Both the position numbers and the translations under genes were made by a program. Under the pieces are notes generated by a model. The model worked only from the letters and a program-made list of their open reading frames with translations, made no database searches and was not told the origin of the DNA. Shown in pieces: positions 32,881 to 43,249 of a DNA stretch of 64,000 bases. The stretch lies in assembly GCA_003586115.2 (NCBI GenBank), contig QVOM02000025.1:82503137-82567136 (forward strand). The letters are read 5' to 3'. How positions within the stretch are numbered: the first letter of the stretch is position 1; every line of letters starts with the position of its first letter. Source of the DNA: Salvator merianae (taxonomy: Eukaryota; Chordata; Lepidosauria; Squamata; Teiidae).

Positions 32881-33413
32881 GACGCCCCCAGGGCAAATTT
32901 GAAAGCCTAGAGACAAACATAAAATATATTTAAAAAACCTTTTACCACATCCAGAAACCTCCTTTTGTTTACCCCTTTCAAAAATGGAATTTCCCAATTC
33001 TTAGGGCGAATTGCAGTTTGGGGCACATGGGATGGGAAGCTACAGAGGCTCATAGCCTGGAAACAGCTGGCCAACCAATCAGGGCACTAGAAAAACAATC
33101 TGATGGCAACCCATGGGTTGCAAACTTGGAAGAGGACAATAAGAAAGAGAAGCAAGGCAAGAGGCTTTTTAAGCGCTTGTTTTAAAAACTGTGTCATGCA
33201 GGGTTTTCTTTTCCCTACGACCACAGATGGGGCGATCCTTAGTAAATAGGTGCCCCTAAAAAGCCCAGTATGATCACATCCTTAGAGGTATTTTTATTTC
33301 TGTGTGTGAACACAGCTTCTGATGCTGCACAGCTTGGGTTATGAAAACTGAGATCCCTTTTGACATTAAAGGAGTGGGCAGCCAAGTGGCAAATGAGTTT
33401 CAGTATTAGTAAG

Positions 33414-33581
33414 CAGCGGCGGTCCATGCCTTTAAGAGCGGGTGTTCGCTCCCGCCCCATCGCCGTTCGTGGGGCCACCGGGCTGCGGCGACCTGCTGTG
33501 TCACTACGGTGGCCCGGTGGCCTCGCGAACGGCGATGGGGTGGGAGCGAACACCCGCTCTTAAAGGCACGGACCGCTGCTG
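33414..33581. mobile_element. hAT-like foldback MITE, near-perfect 70-bp hairpin
   Basis: Ends CAGCGGCGGTCC and GGACCGCTGCTG are flanked by a perfect 8-bp duplication, TTAGTAAG, at 33,406-33,413 and 33,582-33,589. The two ~70-base arms differ at about five positions, all transitions of the C/T or G/A kind, and the loop is about 28 bases. Deleting the element plus one duplication restores the CR1 frame. It is the best preserved copy in the window. Confidence 0.9.
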
Positions 33582-33949
33582 TTAGTAAGTACAAGGTGAT
33601 GCGTATTGGGGAAAATAAACCAGTTGCACCTATAAATTGATGGGCTTTCTGAGACAGACCAGGAAAGACAGTTTGGGATTCTGGTGGGTAGCTCAATGAA
33701 GGTGTTGACCCAGTGTGCAGCAGCAGTGCAAAAAGGAATTCAGTGCTAGAGAGGGAATAGAAAAGAAATCTGCAAGCATCATTGGTGAGGCCACATTTGG
33801 AATATAAAGTACAATTCTGGACACCAAAGATATTGTGGAACCAGAAAAAATGCGGAAAGGGGCAACCAAAGTGATCAGGGGCTTGAAATACTTCCCTTAC
33901 TAGGTCAGGCTGCAAAGTCTATTCAGCTTTGAAAGACAGTGTTTAAGAG

Positions 33950-34345
33950 TGCTGCCAGGCGTGAGCTAAAACTTGTGATTCTCCAGGGATGATATTGGGA
34001 ATGCCACACACAATTGTGGCATTCCTGATATAGTCCCGGGACATCTATAATATCAGTATTATAGGAAATCTGGCAAAGATGCCAGATTTCCCATAACAGC
34101 AATCACTTACCTCTGCCTGCCAGCTGCTTTTGTGATTGTTCTTGCAAATACCTGGATAAAGCTAATTGCACCCCCCCCCCAAAGGTAGTGGGTTGGTTTT
34201 TGTTTGGCTTCCAGTTATTTGCAAGAGCAACAATCATGGAACATAAGAGCCCACAATTGCCTTCCCCATCTGGTAGGGGTGGCGAGAGGCAATTGTGGAA
34301 TCTTCTTTAGATCCTGTGATTGTCTCCTACTATCTGGAGATACTC
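33950..34345. mobile_element. Unclassified insertion within CR1
   Basis: This segment separates collinear CR1 sequence. It contains the palindrome GGAATGCCACA..AATTGTGGCATTCC at about 33,999-34,026 and further paired motifs (CCAGATTTCC, GGAAATCTGG). A C-run lies at 34,171-34,181. Its termini were not resolved. Confidence 0.5.
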
Positions 34346-34572
34346 GAAGAGGGGAACAGTCTGAAGTTTATAAAATCATGCATGGTGCGGAAAAGATGAG
34401 TAGAGATTTTTTTCCTTTCATCACTCAACACTAGAAACAGGGCAGGAGACTTAGGACCAACAAAAGGAAATAGTTTTTCACCTAGAGGATCATTGGTCTA
34501 GGGAATTTACTACCAGAGAGGGAGACAACAACTAACCTGGATGACTTTAAGAAAGGGTTAGACAAATTAATG

Positions 34573-34650
34573 GAGAGAGAGAGAGAGAGGGAGGGAGGGA
34601 GGGAGGGAGGGAGGGAAAAATAAATTCAAGTATGTTGTTGGATTTTTCAT

Positions 34651-34698
<48 letters not shown>
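34573..34698. repeat. (GA)n, (GGGA)n and (AT)n microsatellites
   Basis: GA dinucleotides pass into about seven GGGA units ending near 34,616. After 35 unique bases, about 22 AT units run at 34,653-34,697. The purine-only part immediately follows the CR1 3' end. Confidence 0.9.
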
Positions 34699-34699
<1 letters not shown>

Positions 34700-34840
34700 A
34701 TTTATATTTATATCCTTCCCTATAACAAAGATCTCAAGGCAGGTTATAAGAGACAGAAACAGTACAAACAAGTTAAAAACTTAACTAAAGTTCACTGAAA
34801 ATGTCTTAAATGCTCCCTTTTTAATTTTTTTTTTTAAAAG
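34699..34840 (-). mobile_element. LINE 3' tail fragment (L2-like)
   Basis: TTTATATTTATATCCTTCCC...AAGGCAGGTTATAAGAGACAG is the antisense 3' terminus also seen at 10.7 and 40.1 kb. Confidence 0.5.
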
Positions 34841-35544
34841 CTCTCTTCCGATGTTCTTTCACAGTTTACAAAATCCATCCATGGAAAACATTGCAAGCTG
34901 CTTGATACCAGGGAGGTTTGAATATCTGCCATAGTTTGCCGTATTCCAAACAAAAACGATTCCTTGACGTGGGACTCAAAAATGGAAACACTCCACACTC
35001 CTCACAGAGTGTGTGCTCTGTTATAGGCAAATCTTATTAAACTTGACAATTTCACAAATTGCATTCCTTCCCATAGCTTCGTTAATGATGTGTAGCTGTT
35101 TACTAAAAAGATTTTCACACCGTTCTTCATTAAGAAAAAAAATCAAGTCAGTTCATAAAAGAAAAAAATCACCGCAATAAAAACAGTATAACGTAAATGG
35201 CATAAAAATATGAAATCTCATACACAGAGATTCCCTAGACAGCCAAGTGATCTCATCATCATCCAGCAAATGCTTGGATACACAAACAGCCCTCTATGTG
35301 GGTGTTGAAAACTCAACCGTCAGAGCCCGTCGTATTTTAGGGGAAACTGTTTCTCAAACTGGCTGCCCAATAGAAAAAGCTAACCCTGCCTGATGCCAGA
35401 TGGATCTCTGCAGACAGCTGTACGACCAGGAAAGATATGTCAGCAGATCTCAAGAACATGGCAGATCTTTATGACACAATGCACTCCTATAGGCTGTGTT
35501 CATATGTAACAACAAAAAAATAAGATACCTCAAAAGTATCTCAG

Positions 35545-35840
35545 GCCATTTCAGTACTTAACCTGTGCTGCTAAGACTCCAATGTCCAGGAACAAAGGTT
35601 CCTGGCCTTGGAACCCTTGGAAGACCCATTTCAGTGGCACAATTTGGTGTGCTCCTGAAATGAGTCCCTCTGCTAAACTGGTCCATGAAGGTGTGTACCC
35701 TTTCGCACATCCCCCTGGGCCGGCCTAGTGGCCCCTGGATCACCAGTAGAATTTTCAAAAGAGGTCTATCAGTATCCTGGTCTATGCAGTTTGACCTCCT
35801 AGACCAGGTTACACTGCATCCAGTGCAAATGGAATGACCC
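35545..35840. mobile_element. Diverged Harbinger-like element
   Basis: GGCCATTTCAGTACTTAACC is the left end. The core AAAGGTTCCTGGCC...ACCCATTTCAG...TTTGGTGTGCTCCTGAAATG is shared with 36,238-36,568 and 8,541-8,945. The right end (TGCAAATGGAATGACC) is only partly complementary and no duplication is visible. Confidence 0.5.
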
Positions 35841-36237
35841 AGCAGGGACAGTTTGATTATTAAACTGCAGTTGGCTTTGATTTTCTAGTTTGGTCCTGCC
35901 TGATTCTCCCATCTTTGGCCATCATGCCCTTGAAGCTTCTCCAGAGCATCTACTACATAGTTGGCTTCTGATAGTCCCAATCAACCCTGCAATGGCAAAA
36001 GGTGCTTGCCTGATGCCATAACTATTTTGGGAGACCTGCCATCATTGCTGGATCTGCTGTAATAGTGATATATTGGATTTCTGATTAACTGAAGCAGTTC
36101 TTTATGCCTCTATTATGTATGGCATTTTTAATATAATGCCAAGAGCATAGTGAGAAATATCTTGTGTCTGGAGGTAGCTTAAGCTTTGTTTAAAAAACAT
36201 AACTGGAATGTATCTTTTTAAAGGCTGGTGATTCTTA

Positions 36238-36568
36238 GGGCCTTTCTGACCCACAAGTTCCTAGCCCTGGAGCCCCTGGGGAACCCATTTTGGCAGTGTG
36301 CTTTGGTGCGCTGCTGAAATGGGCTTCTGGGTAGTCTGGGATATGAATGCATGCCTTCTACAAACGCATGCTAGTATGCCGGTAGTCCTTGATGTTGAGG
36401 ACTATTGATAATCCAGATCAGGGCCCCCGTGATCTGGATTATACTCTGTCCTGTGCAGGCACAGTGTATCAGTGGTGGGCGGCACCCCCTGTATTCCACA
36501 TTAACATGTGGAAGGGAGGCTCTTAGTACGCTTGCTGGTAAGAAACACCAGCAAGTGCAGAAAGGACC
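36238..36568. mobile_element. Harbinger-like element (TTA duplication)
   Basis: The left end GGGCCTTTCTGACCC and right end AAGTGCAGAAAGGACC are flanked by TTA at 36,235-36,237 and 36,569-36,571. The interior includes CAAGTTCCTAGCCC and the paired CCAGATCAGGGCCC...GTGATCTGG. Confidence 0.75.
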
Positions 36569-36849
36569 TTACATGGAAAGGCAGTTTGATCTTTCTGAAC
36601 AGCACCCCCCTCGCTGATCCTTACGCAATGCCGATTTTAATCATATTATCTCATTGTGGTCAGGGAGATTTTTGCTCGGTTGCGACAGACAGCAGCCTGC
36701 TCATAGTAAGTGTTTGAAACAGAATTTCTGAGTGGATTACAGTAGCAAAACCAAATAAAAGCAGATCTCCAACATTTACTATGCTGTTACTGTGCGGGGT
36801 GCTTTGAGGAGTCACATGATAACATGGCTACAGGTACATATGGAAATGC

Positions 36850-37100
36850 AAAAAATGTTAAAGATACAGATGCGTTTTAGGCAGGAAACCTTTTTATTGG
36901 GTTTGATACCTAAGGAATTGGAAAAATATAATATTATCTTGCAATATATGGTTACAGTGGCTGGATTGATACATGTGCGGCAGTAGAAAATGCTGAAAAT
37001 TCCATCGTTGGAGGACTGGGTTATGAAATTGATGGATTTTGCAGGAATGGACAAGCTGACAAATTTACCAAGAGATAAAACTACACCAAACTTTGTTAAG
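36850..37100 (+). mobile_element. L1 LINE ORF2 C-terminal fragment
   Basis: The + frame reads LPKELEK-type sequence, then PSLEDWVMKLMDFAGMDKLT at about 37,003-37,062, matching the L1 ORF2 C-terminus (usually PT..EW..K...Y.EM.KLT). One in-frame stop (TAG at about 36,984) separates the halves. It is truncated at both ends and abuts a LINE in opposite orientation. Confidence 0.65.
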
Positions 37101-37129
37101 AACTGCCGGTTTTTATTGACTATCTACAG

Positions 37130-38010
37130 CTGATGTCAATGTCAGTTTATTGATTAGTCTTTTGACCATACCAAAGTTACAAATAAACACATATAATCAT
37201 AAGGTATAAGTATAAAATCATAAATCAAAAGGAGAGTAACATTATAATTATCTATCCCCATCTCCCTTTCCGTGCACCGCGTTCCAATCGATGAATAATT
37301 TCCTGAATCGAACAGCCTTAGTATAAAACAGAGCTACCCTATATGTCACCTGGATGCTTTCTCCCTGAAGAAAATAAATCAATTTACATTCTGCGTTCCA
37401 GTGATTCACCTTTTGCAAAACAGGGCCCAGATAGGCTGTTCTAATTGAAAAATGCAGCTGGCAGATAAGCAGAATATGAGAGAGATCTTCAACCACTGGC
37501 ATGTCACAAACACACAATCTTTCCTTGTAAGCAGTGGCGGCCCATGACTTTAAGGGCAGGTGTTCGCACCCAATGCGCCATGGTTGTTCACAGGGGCTCC
37601 AGGCCTCTGTACTGCCGCAGCAGGTTGCTAGGTGACCTGCTGTGGCACTAGGGAGGCCTGGAGGCCCCACGAACAGCCATGGTGCATGGGGTGCGGGGTG
37701 CAAACACCCGCCCTTAAAGTTATGGGCCGCCACTCCTTGTAAGGCAATCTTTCCTGGTGGTATCTCCCCAGCTTTGCCATGGAATCAATTAATTCAAAAC
37801 AGGTAAATTGTTTCCTTAACTGATAGAGCATTTTAAATCTAAATACTTTTCAAGCTGTGAAGTAGTTTTCGTTTGTGCTAGCCGTTTTAGTGATTTTGAA
37901 TTCGAGAGAATAGCAATATCATTGGCTGGCTTTGAAGAGTGATGGGTGACAAAGACATTGGGGCACTCCAAGAGTAAACAAGAGGAGCAGAAGGTTAAAG
38001 ACATCAGTCA
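37130..38010 (-). mobile_element. LINE with CxC...H...C C-terminus, interrupted by MITE
   Basis: Minus-strand coding runs from about 38,010 to a stop near 37,248. It contains QLRKQFTCFELIDSMAKLGR and, after the inserted MITE, ERLCVCDMPVVEDLSHILLI followed by C. The CxC-x(n)-H-x(3-4)-C spacing is the zinc-binding-like motif at the C-terminus of several LINE clades. I cannot fix the clade. The 3' UTR to about 37,130 contains AATAAA-like motifs on the plus strand only. Confidence 0.6.
37532..37735. mobile_element. hAT-like foldback MITE, copy 3
   Basis: Ends CAGTGGCGGCCC and GGGCCGCCACTC are flanked by CTTGTAAG at 37,524-37,531 and 37,736-37,743, a perfect 8-bp duplication. Arms of about 85 bases contain TTTAAGGGC(A/G)GGTGTT and GCCATGGT. 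It splits the LINE open frame above. The 161-codon minus-strand frame there includes this element. Confidence 0.9.
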
Positions 38011-38424
38011 ATTGTTCAGAAGAAGATTGGAAGTCATTAATCAGTAGTAAAGTATAAACTGTACCAATTGATGTTTCTAGAATAGCTCTATGTAATAAGA
38101 TGCTTTATACTTAACAGAAGTTTTTTAAAAAAGCCTTCCTTGCTTAGAAGAGCTCAGAGACCCAGCCAGGAAAGGGTTGCTGCTGAGCCTAGTGTGATTT
38201 CAACCTGCTAGGAGTAAATAGGTCTGCAAAGAAAGGCAGCTCCTGCTTTCTGAAGGGCACCAAAAACTTTTGCCCCCCCCAGTTTGTATTGGCAGCTGCG
38301 ATTGAGGATAATGAAGCACGTTTCAATCTGAATTGTTGCTCCTCCTGGGCTTCTCATACAAACAAAGCACACCAAAGAAGAGGAGTAAAGAAGTGCCAAG
38401 AAAGCCTGAAGAAAGAGGGACACA

Positions 38425-38455
38425 AACCCAAACCTAACCCTAACCCACTTAACCT
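38425..38455 (-). repeat. Short telomere-like stretch
   Basis: AACCCAAACCTAACCCTAACCC contains two exact and two diverged CCCTAA-type units. It is too short to be called an interstitial telomere array. Confidence 0.4.
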
Positions 38456-38619
38456 CCTTACCAGACAGTACATTTCAGAACACCTTTTTTTTCACCCACC
38501 CCTGGCAAGCTTTCAAGTCTACTTGGTTGAGTTTTGAAACACACGTGTTCATATATGTTGAGGAGCCGCCATCCAAAATCTGTTCTGCCCTAGACAGGAC
38601 CACTGTCAAACCTTGGTTT

Positions 38620-39155
38620 GTATTCATTCATTCATTCATTTTCTACCCTTCACTCAAAGGTCCCAGGTGGGTCACCGCATTCAATAAAACAATAAAGCCA
38701 ACAACACACTTAAAAATATACTTAATGCTGCAGCGCAACATTCAGAGGAAGCTAAACATCAAAGACTTGAGTGAAGAGGTATGTTTTAACCGGGCGCTGA
38801 AAGCCATATAATGTTGGCACCTAGTGTACTTCTACTGGGAGGCTGTTCCAAAGCCTGGGGGCCACCACAAAAAAGGCACAGAAGAGGACCTCCCCTTTGT
38901 GGTTTTAATACCTGAGCAGATCTCTATGGAAGAAGGCACTTTATCAGATGTTTGGGGCCCTGGTCATTTAGGGTTTTGTATGTCAGCATCAATACCTTGA
39001 AATCGGTTCAGTAATGAATAGGCAACGAATGCAGATCTTTCAAGATTTGTGTGATTGCCTCTGGCCATTCTGCACCAGTTCCAGCTTCTGGATTGAATTC
39101 AAGAGTAGTTCCATGTACAGCACGTTAGCATGGATCACTGTGGGCCAACCCTAAC
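38620..39155 (-). mobile_element. L2-like LINE 3' end
   Basis: After an (ATTC)n run (38,622-38,641), the antisense L2 3' region follows: GGTCCCAGGTGGGTCACC, GAGGCTGTTCCAAAGCCTGGG and AATAGGCAACGAATGCAG, ending CATGGATCACTGTGG. It is collinear with 40,135-40,770. Confidence 0.7.
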
Positions 39156-40130
39156 CCTGTTTAGGGGAGACTAAGGATGCTAGTAGTAGAACTTTAGCCC
39201 AGATGGTTTTGGATTTGGCATTGAATATGCATGTCAAGAGACTGGCTATGCTTCCAGTGAGCGCTTAGGTCTGTACCTTAACACGTTAGCTTGTCTGAAT
39301 TCTGAACCTTCCTGCGTTATGCCCAGAAGTGGGACTTTCTTTTTGCTCTCTTCGATGTCACTTGTTCACTTGGCCCCATTTTCCTCTTCTTCTCTGTTGA
39401 AATTTATACGCACTAGCTGACTTCTGTACACATCCAGTCACATGGTTCCTGGCCCTCACGTTTTCCATGCTCCATTAGGAGCCAGCGTAACTTCAGTATT
39501 TGAAATGAGAGGCCTCGTGGCCCATATATGACCTTTAAGTGCCACTTCCTTCTGATTTCAGAGGGAGAAAGCTTTGTACAAGGCGGAATGCTTTTATTTT
39601 CTTCCACATTTTCCATTGGTAGGATGGTGTTAATGTAGTGTTTCCCAAACTTCAGTCATTCTCATTCGCCTCCATGATTTGTGATATATCTATCCCCCAT
39701 GTCTACTATCAGTTAATACTAACATATAATGTTTAATGTATAAATTGTCTCAGATATGCGTATCACGTGACATCATCTCGATGTGTATCATGCTTTGGAA
39801 ACTACAGCATTAATTGGTGACTGAGTGCTTCATGCCCATGTAAGGTGATGAGTTGCCTACTTTATGGAGAATGGTCCTCTGCTTGAAGGGTTGTCTACTG
39901 CATGTCCAATCTGAAGGACAAAATACGAAACACTGAGAACCGAGACTCTGACACTGGTGATGAACAGGTAGTTTATGGAGGCCTCAGGACTAAGGCCTCA
40001 GGTCCCTAGGCTGCATCCCTGTGGCAGGTGAAAAAAACACCTGATGAACTGGAGCACTTGAAAAAAAAAAACATCAAGAAACTGGGGTGCACTTTAGTGG
40101 TGGCCAATCACACAGAATAATAGGGGAAAG
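39156..40130. other. No supported feature
   Basis: Unique sequence with no clear repeat ends. Short A-runs lie near 40,060. Confidence 0.35.
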
Positions 40131-41652
40131 TATTTATTCATTTAAAGTATTTATATCCCACCTTTCACCCTAAGGCCCCAGGGTGGGTTACAACATTTAA
40201 TAAAAATAATAAAAATATACATGCATATAAAACATACTTAAAATATAACTCTCCCACTGTGGCAGGGTAACATTCCGAGGGAACTAGACATCAAAGGCCT
40301 GAGTAAAGAGGAATGTTTTAACCTGGTGCCGAAAACTATACAGCGTTGGCATCTGGCATTACCTCCAGTGGCAGGCTGTTCCAAAACCTGGGGGCTACCA
40401 CAGAAAAGGCCCTTTCATATGCCAGTGTCCCTTGTACATATGAGGGTAGTGGATCCACAGAAAAGGCCTCTTCTTGTGACCTTAATGCATGGGCAGTCTG
40501 TATGGGAGAAGGCAGTTCTTTAAATATTTACAGTGCAAGCCGTTTATGGCTTTGTATATTAACAACACCTTGAATTGAATCTGGTAGTGAATAGGCAACC
40601 AGGGCAAATTTTTCAAGATTGGTGTGATGTGCACTTGGCCAGAAATTCCCATCAGGAGCCCAGCTGCTGCATTCTGCATTAATTCCAGTTTTTGGACCAT
40701 CTTCAAGGGTAGCCCCACGTAGAGCGCGTTGCAGTAGTCCAGTTTGGAGATTACCAGAGCATGGACCACTGTAGCCAAGTTGTCCCATCCAGGAAAGACT
40801 GAAGCTGAAGAACTAGTTGGAAATGGAGATAAATGCTACTGACTATTCTGCCACCTAAGCCTCAAGGAACAGCAATGAATTCAAAAACACCCCTAAATTA
40901 TAAACTGGTCATTTCAGGGGCAAAATGACTCCACTCAGAATTGGGTGCCCTCTAACTTCCTGGACTTGGGACCCTATGACATAAAGTACTTCCATCTTGT
41001 CTGGATTCAGTTTTAGTTTGTTGATCTACATGCAACCCATTACTCCCTCCAAGCAGCAACTGCTTCCCCTGACTCAAAGAAATGGAGTGACAGAGTTGGG
41101 TATCGTCAGCTTACTGGTAGCACCTCACTCCAAAACTCCTGATGACCTCTCCTAATGGCTTCATATAGATTTTAAACAGCATAGGAGACTAAACCGACCC
41201 CTGAAGAACTCCCATGGGAGCTCCCAAGGTGTTCTGTAAAAGTTGTCCACTGCTACTCCCTGGAGCCTATCTTAGGGACAGGAAGAGAACTACTGTAAAA
41301 CGCTGCCACTAAGTCCCAGTCCCTGAAATCATTCCAGTAAGACACCATGGTCAATGGTATCGAAAGCCGTTGAGAGGTCAAGGAGAACCAGCAGGTTGCC
41401 AGTGGCGGCCGGTGGCTTTAAGCCTTGGTATTTGCACCCCACGCAAAGCACGCCATGGCCGTTCGTGGGGCCTCTGGGCCTCTGTACTGGCTCAGCAGGT
41501 TGCGGCCTGCTGAGGCAGTATGGAGGCCCAGAGGCCCTTCGAACGGCCATGGTGTGCTTCGCGCAGGGCACGAACACCAAGGCTTAAAGCTGGTGGCCGC
41601 TGCTGCAGGTTGCATTACCCTTTCCCCCCGCTCCTCTGAGGCTACTTAGATC
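40131..41652 (-). mobile_element. L2-like LINE with reverse transcriptase remnants
   Basis: Reading right to left on the minus strand: LLVLLDLSTAFDTIDHGVLL (41,399-41,340, the first catalytic-Asp block), a YADDTQLCHSISLSQ-like block near 41,110 containing the ADD catalytic pair, an LKLNPDK-like block near 41,010, VHALVISKLDYCNALYVGLP at about 40,770, and NLPWLPIHYQIQFKVLL at about 40,600. The 3' UTR ends in A-rich repeats at about 40,140. Several frameshifts separate the blocks, so it is inactive. Two foldback MITEs hit its 5' portion. Confidence 0.8.
41400..41605. mobile_element. hAT-like foldback MITE, copy 4, inside L2 RT
   Basis: Ends CAGTGGCGGCC and GGCCGCTGCTG are flanked by CAGGTTGC at 41,392-41,399 and 41,606-41,613, a perfect 8-bp duplication. 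The arms are about 95 bases (TTTAAGCCTTGGT, AAGCACGCCATGGCCGTTCG, GGGCCTCTGGGCCTC). Frames of 65-83 codons on both strands are the arms read in mirror image. Confidence 0.9.
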
Positions 41653-41845
41653 CAGTGACGGCTCATTGCTTTAAGTGCGGGTGTTTGCATGTTGCTGGAA
41701 GGGGAGATCGTTGGCCATGAAAACACACTCCTCACTGGGCTGGTCTTGCAGCGGCCTGTTGTGGCAAAACACAGGCCCCACGGCCAGCAATCTCCCCTTC
41801 CAGTGACATGCAAACACCCGCACTTAAAGTGACAAGCCATTACTG
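41653..41845. mobile_element. hAT-like foldback MITE, copy 5, diverged subfamily
   Basis: Ends CAGTGACGGCTCATTGC and ACAAGCCATTACTG are flanked by CTTAGATC and CCCAGATC (6 of 8 matching). The arms share TTTAAGTGCGGGTGTTTGCATG with its inverse. The central part differs from copy 4 (GGAGATCGTTGGCCATGA), so this is a sister subfamily. Only 39 bp of single-copy sequence separate it from the duplication of copy 4. Confidence 0.8.
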
Positions 41846-42147
41846 CCCAGATCATGGAGTCCAGCTCCTACACCACATGCAAGACTCCAAATCAAAGCAC
41901 CTTCATAAGATCTTCAGTTTCACGATTGTGCACCATCCCCAGCCTGGACGCTAAGTTTAATCTCATTCCAGCTGAAAATCCTCAGGTTATTCCTAACCCA
42001 AAGCTACCATTTCTCTCTCCTATAGAGAGAGACACCTTATTTCCCTGTCAAAAGAAAGCATATCTGGCTCTGGTTCTCCAAATCATAGAGTCAGCAGGAT
42101 AGCACTTTGAAGCATAAGTGCATAGCACTTTCTAACATCTTGGCCTC

Positions 42148-42667
42148 TTCAGGCTTGAAAGACGGCATTTAAGAGGGGACATGATTGAAGAATATAAACT
42201 CAAGCACGGTGTGGAAAAGGTGAATGGAGAAAAATTCTTTTCCCTATCGCACAACACTAAGACCAGGGGGCACTCTATGAACCTGATGGGCAGGAGAGTT
42301 CAGGCAGACAAGTGGAAGTATTTTTTTCACTGAGAGTATTGTCGGTCTATAGAATTCACTACCAGAAGAGGTGGTGACAGCAATCAGTCTGGAGAGCTTT
42401 AAGAATGGATTGGACAGATTTGTGGCAGTCAGGTGTATCAATGGCTATTAGAATGGATGCCTAGGTACTGCCTCCAGGTTGGAGAGACAGGCAGGATACC
42501 TCTAAAGGCCATTGGCAGGGAGTGGAGAGCAGGTGAAGGTTTTGGTTTTGATTTTGTCTTCTGCTTGAGAATGCCCAGAAGCAATTGGTGGGCCACTTTG
42601 TGAAACAGGATGCTGGACCAGATGGGCTGTGGCCTGATCCAGCAGGGCTTTTCTTATGTTCTTATGC
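42148..42667 (+). mobile_element. CR1 LINE 3' end with TTCTTATG tail
   Basis: Sense orientation: GAGGGGACATGATTGAAG, TCACTACCAGAAGAGGTGG, GCCTGATCCAGCAGGGC and terminal CTTTTCTTATGTTCTTATGC. The end is intact and the 5' side truncated. It matches the antisense copies at 18.6, 26.3 and 51.9 kb. Confidence 0.85.
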
Positions 42668-42784
42668 AAATCCAGGGCCTCATTCAGAAGCATGAGTGCA
42701 AAGTTGTCCCCAGAGCATTTGGCTGAATTCCTATATTTTGGGAGTGAATCAAGTAACACCAAGTAACTGAAGATTCTCTTAAGG

Positions 42785-42875
42785 CATGCTTCAGTCTGGA
42801 GGCTACCGTAGTCTGTACTAGCAATGCAGTTGACAGGCCCCTATTCCGGGATATAATCCAGGGCCTTGATCTCTT
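42785..42875. mobile_element. Partial Harbinger-like MITE (5.4/46.1-kb family)
   Basis: GTCTGTACTAGCAATGCAG followed by CCCCTATTCCGGGATATAATCC resembles one half of the 181-bp family. The terminal GTGCAGAAAGGGCC is missing. Confidence 0.5.
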
Positions 42876-42917
42876 TGGTATGGTAGAATTTGGGGCATCA
42901 TTCCAATTACTTTTCTA

Positions 42918-43095
42918 GTTCTGTTTTATTTATTTATTTAAAATGTTTCTGTCTCACTTCATATAAAAACATTTCAGAGTGGTTTACGAGCTTGTATAAG
43001 AACAAGGTTAACGTTGTGTTTACAAAAGTGTTTGGAACAGTATTAAAAACCATGCAGAAACAGTGTTTGGCATAATAAAAACAGCAAACAGTCCA
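42918..43095 (-). mobile_element. LINE 3' tail fragment
   Basis: TTTTATTTATTTATTTAAAATG followed by the CAGAGTGGTTTACGAGC-type phrase is an antisense L2-like 3' end. Confidence 0.5.
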
Positions 43096-43249
43096 ACACT
43101 CACACCAGGAAACCCCAAGTGCAATGATGGATCTTAAAAAAGTTACCTAAACAGATGCAATTGTAGGCGCCCTGTGAATATCAGAGAAAGGAACATTTCA
43201 GAGAGTAGATAAACCCATTAAACCCCAGCTGCAGGAAACTGCAAAAAGA

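Larger units (their letters stand above)
33355..34575 (+). mobile_element. CR1 LINE 3' half, interrupted twice
   Basis: The sense frame TLKEWAAKWQMSFSIS at 33,362-33,408 is the CR1 reverse-transcriptase region (usually W..KWQM.FN..KC). It resumes at 33,590 as TACAAGGTGATGCGTATTGG after an inserted foldback element. CR1 continues to about 33,950, is broken again by about 390 bp of other sequence, and resumes at about 34,345 (CGAAGAGGGGAACAGT) to its 3' end. All segments are in the same orientation and order. Confidence 0.75.

Noticed and set aside
34573..34697. Possible regulatory G-quadruplex in (GGGA)n
   Set aside because: It is adjacent to a retroposon 3' end and no promoter is nearby. Treated as a simple repeat.
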